A stretch of DNA of 5,623 bases from assembly GCA_031367505.1 (NCBI GenBank), contig JANLPY010000696.1, positions 1 through 5,623 on the forward strand, read 5' to 3'. Shown piece after piece: positions 1-5,248 of this stretch. The position numbers were made by a program, and so were the translations under genes. The notes beneath the pieces were generated by a model that did not search any database, was not told the DNA's origin, and was given only the letters and a program-made list of their open reading frames with translations. Source of the stretch: JAKFWF01 sp031367505 (lineage in GTDB: Bacteria > Pseudomonadota > Alphaproteobacteria > Rhizobiales > Hyphomicrobiaceae). How positions within the stretch are numbered: position 1 is the first letter of the stretch; every line of letters starts with the position of its first letter.

Positions 1-1
1 A

Positions 2-151
2 CATGGGTGCACCATTGGCCAAGGATTGACAGCTGCAAGCACGCTCGCGCTCAGTGCGCCGATTTTCATCATTGCAGTATTGGCCGGCGCCAAAGTCGGC
101 TTGACGTATCTCATCGAAGGCCGCGCGATGTGGCGGCTTGGTCGTGCATAA
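2..151 (+). CDS. YeeE/YedE-family transporter, C-terminal end (5' partial)
   Basis: The reading frame is open from the left edge to TAA at 149-151 and gives the last 49 residues of a membrane protein. It begins with HGCTIGQGLTAASTLALSAP, which matches the Gly-Cys-Thr-x-Gly-x-Gly motif preceding the last membrane helices of YeeE/YedE (sulf_transp) proteins. A hydrophobic helix and a short basic tail (WRLGRA) follow. In characterised members such as TsuA, conserved cysteines in these motifs line the thiosulfate path, so the Cys here is probably functional. It is a third YeeE-type protein besides the two half-size ones at 1903-3063, and its total length cannot be seen. The family call is fairly secure; the substrate is inferred from family and neighbours. 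Confidence 0.8.
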   Translation, partial: HGCTIGQGLTAASTLALSAPIFIIAVLAGAKVGLTYLIEGRAMWRLGRA

Positions 152-192
152 CGTGCACTGCGCGCCTTCGCCTCTGTCCCGCTTGCAACGGG

Positions 193-225
193 TCAAATAT
201 TTTTCTATTCCTATATGAAAATATA
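193..225 (+). promoter_or_regulatory. AT-rich probable promoter/operator upstream of cytochrome c
   Basis: This stretch is strikingly AT-rich in a GC-rich window and sits directly before the ribosome binding site of the cytochrome gene. It contains an imperfect inverted repeat, ATATTTTTC (197-205) and GAAAATAT (217-224), and several TAT-type sequences that could act as a -10 element. A weak GC dyad, CCCG at 178-181 with CGGG at 189-192, lies just before it and is followed by T-rich DNA, so it might also end transcription of the upstream transporter. No known operator consensus is matched convincingly. The call rests on base composition and position only. Confidence 0.35.
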
Positions 226-238
226 CAGGGAGTGGAAC

Positions 239-628
239 ATGAACCTGCGTTTTCTGGCATTGGGACTTCTCGGGCTGGTCGCAACGTCAGCGGGTGCCGC
301 CGCGCAAGATGCCGCGAATGGCGAAGAGGTGTTTAAGGTGTGTCGTGCATGTCACCAAGTCGGTGAGGCAGCCAAGAACGGTCAGGGCCCGCAGCTCAAC
401 GGACTGTTCGGCCGAAAGTCCGGCACCGCGGAGGGCTTCGCCTACTCCGAGGCCAACAAATCGTCTGGCGTCACGTGGGGCGAAGAAAGCTTCGCCACAT
501 ACATTGCAAATCCGCGTACAGTGATGCCTGGAACCAAGATGGCTTATGCCGGACTGAAGGACGAAGGGGATATCAAAGATCTGATTGCCTTCCTCAAGCA
601 GTTCGATGCAGCGGGAACGAAGAAATAG
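239..628 (+). CDS. Exported class I c-type cytochrome (cytochrome c2/c550-like)
   Basis: A 129-residue precursor of a soluble periplasmic mono-haem cytochrome c. Residues 1-23 form a Sec signal peptide with a likely cut near Ala-Ala-Ala-Gln/Asp. The haem site CRACH is at 35-39. The motif PGTKMAYAGL (97-106) carries the axial Met101, as in mitochondrial cytochrome c and bacterial c2, and a typical C-terminal helix (DLIAFLKQF) closes the fold. ATG 239 is preferred because AGGGAG lies 6-7 bases upstream and the signal peptide starts cleanly there; an in-frame ATG at 215 would add eight residues and has no good site. Placed between a YeeE-type transporter and the sulfur-linked regulator, it could take electrons from sulfur oxidation and pass them to a terminal oxidase. 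That partner role is inference; the cytochrome identity is firm. Confidence 0.93.
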   Translation: MNLRFLALGLLGLVATSAGAAAQDAANGEEVFKVCRACHQVGEAAKNGQGPQLNGLFGRKSGTAEGFAYSEANKSSGVTWGEESFATYIANPRTVMPGTKMAYAGLKDEGDIKDLIAFLKQFDAAGTKK

Positions 629-630
629 TC

Positions 631-694
631 GACCGACCGGCACGCTTTTCTGTCATCAAGCGATCCAAGCTGCCGATGTAGCAGCCGGCCGGTC
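631..694. repeat. Inverted repeat between cytochrome c and regulator genes
   Basis: GACCGACCGGC (631-641) and GCCGGCCGGTC (684-694) pair over 11 bp with one mismatch, around a 42-base loop. It starts three bases after the cytochrome stop codon and ends just before the regulator's ribosome binding site. No T-run follows, so it is not a standard intrinsic terminator. It could attenuate read-through or protect the cytochrome mRNA 3' end, or be chance in GC-rich DNA. Confidence 0.3.
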
Positions 695-714
695 ATTGGC
701 AAGAGAGCGCAACA

Positions 715-1380
715 ATGCCATCGACATGCTGGATCGATCATTTTCCCGGATTGAAGCAATTGCCGGGCGAAATCCTTTCTGGACTGGCGACAGGCACGTC
801 GATCGTCAGCCTTCCGATCGGAAGCAGAATCTACGGCCCCGGTCAGGCGCCGCAAAACTATCTATTGTTGATTGATGGTGTCGTCAGGGTACAACAAATC
901 TCCGAGGGCGGTCGTGAAATCGTTTTGTACCGTGTCTCTGCTGGCGAAAGTTGTGCGCTCACGACCGCTTGCCTGATGGGCTATGAGGATTACCCGGCGG
1001 AGGCGATTGCTGAGACCGAAGTAAGGGCGGTGGCCATCCCTCGAGCGACGTTCGACGCTTTGATCGCGCGCTCGCCAGAATTTCGCCGCTTCGTGTTCAC
1101 GGCCTTCAGTTCACGCATTACAAGTTTGCTACATATCATCGACGAAGTCGCGTTTTCGCGGATGGACATCAGGCTCGCGCACAAGCTGCAGGAGCTGTCA
1201 CATGGCACGGACACGATTTCAGCGACGCAACAGCAATTGGCGACGGAGCTCGGCTCGGCGCGCGAAGTGATCAGCCGGATACTATCCGAGTTCCAGCGCC
1301 GCGGCTGGATCGCGCACGTCCGCGGCAGCATTACGATTGTCGACCGTGGGGCGCTGGAAAAGCTGTCCCGCAGTCATTGA
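715..1380 (+). CDS. Crp/Fnr-superfamily transcriptional regulator, Cys-containing sensor domain
   Basis: A 221-residue regulator of ordinary Crp/Fnr length. Residues about 20-125 form the cyclic-nucleotide-type beta barrel (PIGSRIYGPGQ, LLLIDGVVRV, GREIVLYRVSAGE). A dimerisation helix follows (about 127-163). Residues about 165-210 are the winged helix-turn-helix, with recognition helix SAREVISRILSEFQRRGWI. The N-terminal cysteine cluster of FNR is absent (only Cys5), and the canonical cAMP-binding signature is not visible. Instead Cys80 and Cys86 sit in GESCALTTACLMGY, where Crp has its phosphate-binding cassette. ATG 715 follows AAGAGAG by seven bases. The gene ends 25 bases before a perfect palindrome and 94 bases before the sulfur genes, so it probably controls them. 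Sensing of persulfide or redox state by the Cys pair is an inference with no direct proof here; NnrR- or Dnr-like haem sensing is an alternative. Confidence 0.9.
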   Translation: MPSTCWIDHFPGLKQLPGEILSGLATGTSIVSLPIGSRIYGPGQAPQNYLLLIDGVVRVQQISEGGREIVLYRVSAGESCALTTACLMGYEDYPAEAIAETEVRAVAIPRATFDALIARSPEFRRFVFTAFSSRITSLLHIIDEVAFSRMDIRLAHKLQELSHGTDTISATQQQLATELGSAREVISRILSEFQRRGWIAHVRGSITIVDRGALEKLSRSH

Positions 1381-1405
1381 TCGGGAACAAGTCGTTGCGC
1401 TGCTT

Positions 1406-1420
1406 TGTGACTTAGTCACA
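1406..1420. promoter_or_regulatory. Perfect palindrome, probable operator for the Crp/Fnr regulator
   Basis: TGTGAC-TTA-GTCACA is a perfect inverted repeat with 6-bp arms and a 3-bp centre. The TGTGA/TCACA half-sites are those used by Crp-type recognition helices, but here they are 5 bp apart rather than the 6 bp of E. coli CRP sites. It is centred 62 bases before the ATG at 1475, in the gap after the regulator gene. If it worked at the class II activator position, transcription would begin near 1454 and give a leader of about 20 bases. No strong -35/-10 pair is visible, which fits an activator-dependent promoter. No second copy was noticed elsewhere in the window. Confidence 0.6.
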
Positions 1421-1474
1421 TACAGCTTCGTTCAATACGCCTAAGCGTGGCCTTCATCAACAGTGGAGGCAGCA

Positions 1475-1687
1475 ATGACCTGCAATATCGGCCGTATCGA
1501 ACGCGTTCTGCGCGCCGTCGTCGGTCTCGGCATTTTGAGCCTTGTGTTTGTTGGGCCTCAGACCCCATGGGGCTGGTTCGGGCTCGTTCCCTTGGCGACC
1601 GCCGTGCTGGGCTGGTGCCCTCCCTATGCCCTGCTCGGTATCAGCACCTGCGGTACGAAAGACGACAAGACCGGGAGTGGCGCATGA
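1475..1687 (+). CDS. DUF2892 (YgaP-like) small inner-membrane protein
   Basis: A 70-residue membrane protein matching DUF2892, the membrane module found alone or fused to rhodanese domains as in YgaP. The family hallmarks are present: an N-terminal CNIGRIERVLRAVVG (residues 3-17), two hydrophobic helices (about 14-26 and 35-47), and the closing motif GWCPPYALLGISTC (46-59) with Cys48 and Cys59. ATG 1475 is chosen over an upstream GTG at 1463 because GGAGG (1465-1469) stands five bases before it. It is the first gene after the palindrome and overlaps the next gene by four bases (ATGA), so the two are probably translated together. Its biochemical role is unproven; handling sulfane sulfur at the membrane is an inference from YgaP-type relatives and neighbours. 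Confidence 0.85.
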   Translation: MTCNIGRIERVLRAVVGLGILSLVFVGPQTPWGWFGLVPLATAVLGWCPPYALLGISTCGTKDDKTGSGA

Positions 1688-1842
1688 TGTTGCTCAAGCT
1701 GTTTCTACTTCCCGGCAACCTGATGTGTGATGCATTCGGTCTTCAAGGCGAGAGCGAGCATCGCATGGTGCTTCGGAGCTTTTTCAACATGATGATCTGG
1801 AGTGCGATCGGTATCGGCGTGCTGCTGAAGGTCATGCTGTAG
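1684..1842 (+). CDS. 52-residue membrane-associated peptide, unrecognised
   Basis: A small protein read from the ATG in an ATGA overlap with the preceding stop codon, an arrangement that implies translational coupling. The N-terminus, MMLLKLFLLPGNLMCDAFGL, is hydrophobic with a Pro-Gly turn and a single Cys15. A charged stretch (QGESEHRMVLR, 21-31) and one predicted membrane helix (FFNMMIWSAIGIGVLLKVML) follow. A second ATG three bases downstream (1687) could serve as the start instead. I cannot assign a family with certainty; small proteins of this general look occur next to YeeE and DUF2892 genes. It may be a partner of the DUF2892 protein or of the transporter. Existence is well supported by spacing and composition; function is unknown. 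Confidence 0.7.
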   Translation: MMLLKLFLLPGNLMCDAFGLQGESEHRMVLRSFFNMMIWSAIGIGVLLKVML

Positions 1843-1902
1843 CTTCGGGAAGCCAACCCCGGCGCGGCAATTTCACCACCACTCATCGGAGAGGAAACAC
1901 AA

Positions 1903-2418
1903 ATGCTTGATCCACGAACCAAGGCGTGGTCGCCCTATGTCGCCGGCGCAATCATCGGACTTCTGCAGATCCCGACATTTCTGCTGATGGACACAGCGCT
2001 CGGGGCCTCGTCGTCGTATGTGACGGTCGCGGCGCACATCGCATCGCTGTTCGACGGCCGTGTGGTTGAGAACAAGTATCTGGCCTCGCATATGTGGGGG
2101 GCGAAAAACTGGTGGCAGGTCGCGGTCGTCGTCGGCGTTGCCGTTGGCGCATTCCTATCGATGCGGCTGTCGGGCGCGCGTCGACAGACGATCTCGCCGG
2201 TATGGAGCCGCGCTATGGGCACCACGGCCCTCGGGACGCGCGCGCCAATCGCGTTCTTGGCCGGCTTCGTCATGCTGCTGGGGGCCCGCATCGCCGGCGG
2301 CTGTACGTCCGGGCACGGCATTTCCGGCATGGCGCAGCTTTCTGTCGGGTCGACAATTGCGGTCGCTGCCATGTTCGCCGGTGGCATGCTTGCGGCAACG
2401 CTCGTCAAGCGTGCCTGA
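1903..2418 (+). CDS. YeeE/YedE-family half-transporter A (sulfur-compound transport)
   Basis: A 171-residue membrane protein, about half the size of full-length YeeE/TsuA. It shows about four hydrophobic segments (near 12-30, 72-90, 114-132 and 148-166) and the family signature GGCTSGHGISG at 132-142 with Cys134. ATG 1903 follows GGAGAGG (1888-1894) by eight bases. The next gene encodes the matching second half, and split pairs of this kind (called PmpA/PmpB in some bacteria) are presumed to join into one channel. In TsuA the equivalent cysteines pass thiosulfate across the inner membrane by transient S-S interaction. Placement before a persulfide dioxygenase supports import of thiosulfate or sulfane sulfur, but the substrate is not shown by sequence. 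Confidence 0.9.
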   Translation: MLDPRTKAWSPYVAGAIIGLLQIPTFLLMDTALGASSSYVTVAAHIASLFDGRVVENKYLASHMWGAKNWWQVAVVVGVAVGAFLSMRLSGARRQTISPVWSRAMGTTALGTRAPIAFLAGFVMLLGARIAGGCTSGHGISGMAQLSVGSTIAVAAMFAGGMLAATLVKRA

Positions 2419-2442
2419 TTATTAGAGCGAATGGAGGCAGTC

Positions 2443-3063
2443 ATGTCACTCTTGAATGCAATTCTAATTGGCCTTGCGACCGGGATCGTGTTTGGGTTTG
2501 CCCTCGAGAAAAGCCGCGTCTTCGAGCCCGGGGTGATCCTGGGGCAGATGCAGCTCCGCAACTTCATTATGCTCAAGATGTTTCTGGCAGCCGTCATCAC
2601 GGGGCTCGTCGTGCTTGCGGTGATGAATGGGATGTTCGGTGTTAAACTCAGCATCAAGCCGCTGCTCTACAAGGCCGACATTATCGGCGGCCTGATCCTC
2701 GGCGCGGGTATCGCGCTCTCGGGCGCCTGCCCGGGAACGACACTCGCCCAGATCGGCGCCGGTTATCGCGATGCGTGGTTCATCCTGCTCGGAGGCATCG
2801 CGGGCGCGCTATTCTACGGTTATCTCGATGCCCCGATCACGGCACTGTTCGCTGAGAAGGGTGCGAAGATCAGCTTCGATCAGATGTTGGGGCTGCCGTT
2901 CTGGATGGTGGCGCTTGCGTTGGCGGCCGTGCTCGCGATCGTACTCGCGCGGATCGAAGGTTGGCGTCCGTGGCGGCAAGAGCTCGGAGCGGATCATGAC
3001 GGTCTTGCATCATCATCACCACCTACCGCGCCCACTGTCAGCGCCAGCCTCGGGCAGTCTTGA
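2443..3063 (+). CDS. YeeE/YedE-family half-transporter B (sulfur-compound transport)
   Basis: A 206-residue membrane protein and the partner of the preceding half-transporter. It has an N-terminal helix (about 4-20), LEKSRVFEPGVILGQM typical of the second YeeE half, a helix at about 44-62, and the signature LSGACPGTT (92-100) with Cys96, followed by further helices near 112-128 and 153-169. ATG 2443 is chosen over 2431 because GGAGG (2433-2437) lies five bases upstream of it. The gap from half A is only 24 bases. The last 30 or so residues (after WRPWRQE) form a polar Ser/Pro/Thr-rich tail that the fold does not need and that may be disordered. The two halves carry different motifs, GGCTSGHG against SGACPGTT, as in known pairs. 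Confidence 0.9.
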   Translation: MSLLNAILIGLATGIVFGFALEKSRVFEPGVILGQMQLRNFIMLKMFLAAVITGLVVLAVMNGMFGVKLSIKPLLYKADIIGGLILGAGIALSGACPGTTLAQIGAGYRDAWFILLGGIAGALFYGYLDAPITALFAEKGAKISFDQMLGLPFWMVALALAAVLAIVLARIEGWRPWRQELGADHDGLASSSPPTAPTVSASLGQS

Positions 3064-3111
3064 GGGCGGCGGCTATCCCCCTCCACGCCATTGAACGAGA
3101 GGATTGTGTCG

Positions 3112-3990
3112 ATGCATTATCCTGTCAAACTGACCGTCAAGCCTCAGGTCGCCGCATTCTTCGACCCCGACACCAACACGATCAGCTACGTGGTCAAAGA
3201 CCCTGGCTCGCAGTCCTGCGCGGTCATCGATTCCGTGATGGACATCGACTATTCAGCTGGCCGCATCAGCTATCGCTCTGCTGATCTCGTCATCGACTAT
3301 ATCCACATCAACGGCCTCACGCTGGAATGGCTGATCGAGACGCACGCCCATGCCGACCATCTGTCGGGCGCTTCCTATATCCAGGGCAAGCTCGGCGGCA
3401 TAATCGGCATCGGCGAGCACATTACGACCGTGCAGGACGTCTTTGCCAAGGTGTTCAACGAGGGCACTGACTTTCGACGCGATGGCAGCCAGTTCGACCG
3501 GCTGTTCAAGGACGGCGATACCTATCGGATCGGCGGGATGGCCGCGTGCGTCATGCACACGCCGGGTCACACGCCAGCCTGCACGACACACGTGATCGGA
3601 AATGCAGCCTTCGTCGGCGACACGTTATTCATGCCAGACGGCGGCACGGCGCGGGCAGATTTCCCCGGCGGCGATGCGCGCCAACTCTATCGCTCGATCA
3701 AGAAGGTACTGTCGCTGCCGCCTGAGATGCGGCTCTTCATGTGTCACGACTACGGCCCCAACGGTCGCGACATCTGCTGGGAGACGACCGTCGCCGATGA
3801 GCGGGCGCACAACATCCACGTCCGCGACGGGATCAGCGAGGACGAATATGTCGCCATGCGCGAGGCGAGGGACAAGACACTTGGAATGCCGCGACTGATC
3901 ATGCCTTCGCTGCAGGTCAACATCCGCGCCGGCCACCTACCTGAGCCGGACGCGAGCGGCAAAATATTTCTCAAAGTTCCATTGTACTGA
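3112..3990 (+). CDS. blh: Blh/ETHE1-like metallo-beta-lactamase-fold persulfide dioxygenase
   Basis: A 292-residue metallo-beta-lactamase-fold enzyme closely resembling Blh proteins of bigR-type operons. These are ETHE1-related non-haem iron dioxygenases that oxidise glutathione persulfide to sulfite in the cytoplasm. The full metal motif is present: THAHADH (77-83), His153 in HTPGHTP, Asp170 in VGDTLF, and His212 in CHDY. By analogy with ETHE1, His78, His153 and Asp170 would bind Fe(II). The C-terminal block LGMPRLIMPSLQVN is typical of the group. No signal peptide is seen. ATG 3112 is preferred, with GAGAGG at 3097-3102; in-frame TTG 3091 and GTG 3106 are less likely. It lies 48 bases after the transporter and probably shares its mRNA. 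No rhodanese or sulfide:quinone reductase is in view, so the persulfide source must be encoded elsewhere. Confidence 0.92.
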   Translation: MHYPVKLTVKPQVAAFFDPDTNTISYVVKDPGSQSCAVIDSVMDIDYSAGRISYRSADLVIDYIHINGLTLEWLIETHAHADHLSGASYIQGKLGGIIGIGEHITTVQDVFAKVFNEGTDFRRDGSQFDRLFKDGDTYRIGGMAACVMHTPGHTPACTTHVIGNAAFVGDTLFMPDGGTARADFPGGDARQLYRSIKKVLSLPPEMRLFMCHDYGPNGRDICWETTVADERAHNIHVRDGISEDEYVAMREARDKTLGMPRLIMPSLQVNIRAGHLPEPDASGKIFLKVPLY

Positions 3991-4041
3991 CTGCAAAATT
4001 AACCACTTTTACTTTGTGAGCGACAGATCGGAACAATACCT

Positions 4042-4260
4042 ATGGTCATGTACGTTTGCCGACTTGTTTCGCTCGCACTGGCTTTTGCGATGCTTCATGT
4101 CGTGTCGCTTGCGGCGCAGGACAAGCCGGTGGTGGACACGTCGCTCGATGCCGTCATGCTCAAGGGGCGCGAATGGATGGCGAAACCTCGCGTTGGTTTA
4201 GCCTCTCTCAACTTCGCGCATCACGGCGCCAAATCAAAGTTTCGATCACATGATTCATGA
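4042..4260 (+). CDS. Small exported protein of unknown function, possibly truncated
   Basis: A 72-residue reading frame starting 51 bases after the dioxygenase gene. Residues 1-25 look like a genuine signal peptide: a basic Arg7, a hydrophobic core (LVSLALAFAMLHVVSL) and Ala-Ala before QDK. The first part of the mature region, PVVDTSLDAVMLKGREW, reads like real protein. The C-terminal 20 or so residues are less convincing and DNA composition becomes less GC-rich. The frame overlaps the TauE/SafE start by 11 bases. The ribosome binding site is weak (GGAA about eight bases upstream). I do not recognise a family. It may be the stump of a longer periplasmic protein whose 3' part was lost, which would fit the broken genes next door, or a short coupled gene. 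Confidence 0.45.
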   Translation: MVMYVCRLVSLALAFAMLHVVSLAAQDKPVVDTSLDAVMLKGREWMAKPRVGLASLNFAHHGAKSKFRSHDS

Positions 4261-5013
4261 TGCCCTCGCTGTCGGTTCTGGTTCTCTCGTCGGCTTCGTG
4301 CTCGGCTTGATCGGTGGAGGCGGATCCATTCTGGCGGTGCCGCTGTTGGTGTACGTCGTGGGTGTGAAATCTCCGCACGTCGCAATCGGCACCGGCGCCA
4401 TTGCAGTCGCACTCAGCGCATTGTTAAGTCTCATCGGCCATGCGCGCTACTCTTCACTGCAAGCGGAATTGTCGGCGCAGGTCTCGGATCGACGCTCGGC
4501 AAGCAATTCGATGGCCAGCGTCTGCTGATCTTGTTCGGCTTCCTGATGCTCATCGTCGCGGCCACAATGTTTCGAAAGCGCTCCGGTGACGGTACGCACT
4601 TCGTGCCGCTTTCAGCGGAAACAGCACGCAAGCTCGCCCCCCGCCTTTCAGCCTATGGCGCTGGCACGGGTTTATTGTCCGGGTTCTTCGGCATTGGAGG
4701 TGGCTTTCTCGTCGTTCCGGGCTTGGTGGCGGCAGCCGATCTGCCATTGCTGGCAGCAGTTGGCTCATCACTTGTTTCCGTCACCGCCTACGGACTGACA
4801 ACCGCTGCCAATTATGCACTGTCCGATCTGATCGATTGGTATTTGGTCCTGTTGTTCGTCGCCGGCGGTTTATTTGCAAGCCTCTTTGGAGGCGGTCTCG
4901 TAGGCAGGCTCGCCAAGCAAAAGCAGACGCTATCCCGTGTTTTCGCCGGCATTGTCGCCAGCGTCGGTCTTTGCATCGTCATTCGTGGCGCGCTCACTTT
5001 GGCGAATTATTGA
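4250..5013 (+). pseudogene. TauE/SafE-family sulfite exporter, frame-disrupted
   Basis: Two adjoining frames together make a TauE/SafE (DUF81) permease of about 253 residues, close to the usual 250-265. The first (from ATG 4250) gives LIGGGGSILAVPLLVYVVGV and continues to GHAR (residues 63-66, ending 4447). The second, shifted by -1, resumes with CALLFTASGIVGAGLGSTLG from 4441 and runs through FFGIGGGFLVVPGLV to TGA at 5011-5013. The usual short loop between these parts (about nine residues) is missing, which fits loss of 28 bp between TGCGCG copies. Both halves are otherwise well conserved, so the damage looks recent. Intact relatives export sulfite or related sulfur compounds and would have removed the dioxygenase product. 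No slippery sequence is seen at the joint, so programmed frameshifting is unlikely. The start has no clear ribosome binding site and overlaps the upstream frame. Confidence 0.82.
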
Positions 5014-5033
5014 TCCATCGAGGCTCCTCGAAA

Positions 5034-5240
5034 ATGTCCGCACTCGATCTTGCGCGCTGTCGGTTCGCTTCCACCATTTCGGCACAAATCATCTTTCCCG
5101 CATTCTCAATCGGGCGCGCGAGCTATCTGGCTGTACTCGAGGCGTCGTGGCTGAAGACCGGCGATGACCTCTATCTCTGGTGCGCCTCGGAGGCGCGAAT
5201 CACCCTTGAGGAGGGTTGCACCCAGCGAGTTGTCGATTGA
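5034..5240 (+). pseudogene. cydA: Remnant of cytochrome bd-type quinol oxidase subunit I (N-terminal stump)
   Basis: Residues 1-49 of this 68-codon frame look like the N-terminus of CydA/CioA: ALDLARCRFASTIS, IIFPAFSIG, ASYLAVLEASWLKTGDDLYL. Intact subunits have about 450-530 residues, so nearly all of the protein is gone. Homology stops near base 5180, after which the frame reads unrelated sequence to TGA at 5238. The conserved haem ligand His in the FHIIFP motif is Gln18 here (codon 5085-5087, CAA, one base from CAC), and the neighbouring Phe is Ala, so the piece has also drifted. The start lies 20 bases after the TauE/SafE stop. Cytochrome bd oxidases tolerate sulfide, so an original link to the sulfur genes is plausible but inferred. 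The call rests on a short match. Confidence 0.68.
5182..5196. repeat. Short palindrome at the cydA breakpoint
   Basis: GCGCCTC-G-GAGGCGC is a perfect 7-bp inverted repeat around one base. It begins about where the match to CydA ends and is followed at once by GAATCACCC, which resembles the GAATCACCT next to the IS630 transposase stop at 5451-5459. It may mark a recombination or insertion scar. Confidence 0.3.
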
Positions 5241-5248
5241 GCTGGTAG

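Noticed and set aside
287..643. Long minus-strand frame opposite the cytochrome c gene
   Set aside because: It is a shadow of a clear signal-peptide and CXXCH cytochrome frame; its translation has no domain character.
1935..2657. 240-codon minus-strand frame across the two YeeE genes
   Set aside because: The + strand frames carry intact family motifs and good ribosome binding sites; the minus frame spans both genes and reads as GC-rich antisense.
2771..3094. + strand frame with a run of His codons near 3007-3021
   Set aside because: The His run is an out-of-frame reading of the Ser-rich tail of half-transporter B (CATCATCATCACCACC); no gene support.
4013..4036. TTGT and ACAA sequences before the small exported protein as a possible FNR site
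   Set aside because: Arms are only 4 bp and too far apart for TTGAT-N4-ATCAA; no match to the TGTGAC dyad either.
4441..4447. Programmed frameshift in the TauE/SafE gene
   Set aside because: No X-XXY-YYZ slippery sequence is present at the joint, and a conserved loop is missing, so a deletion explains the data better.
5018..5031. TCGAGG-CT-CCTCGA hairpin after the TauE/SafE stop as a terminator
   Set aside because: The stem is 6 bp with a 2-base loop and is followed by A residues rather than T; it more likely arises from the GAGG ribosome-binding sequence before the cydA stump.
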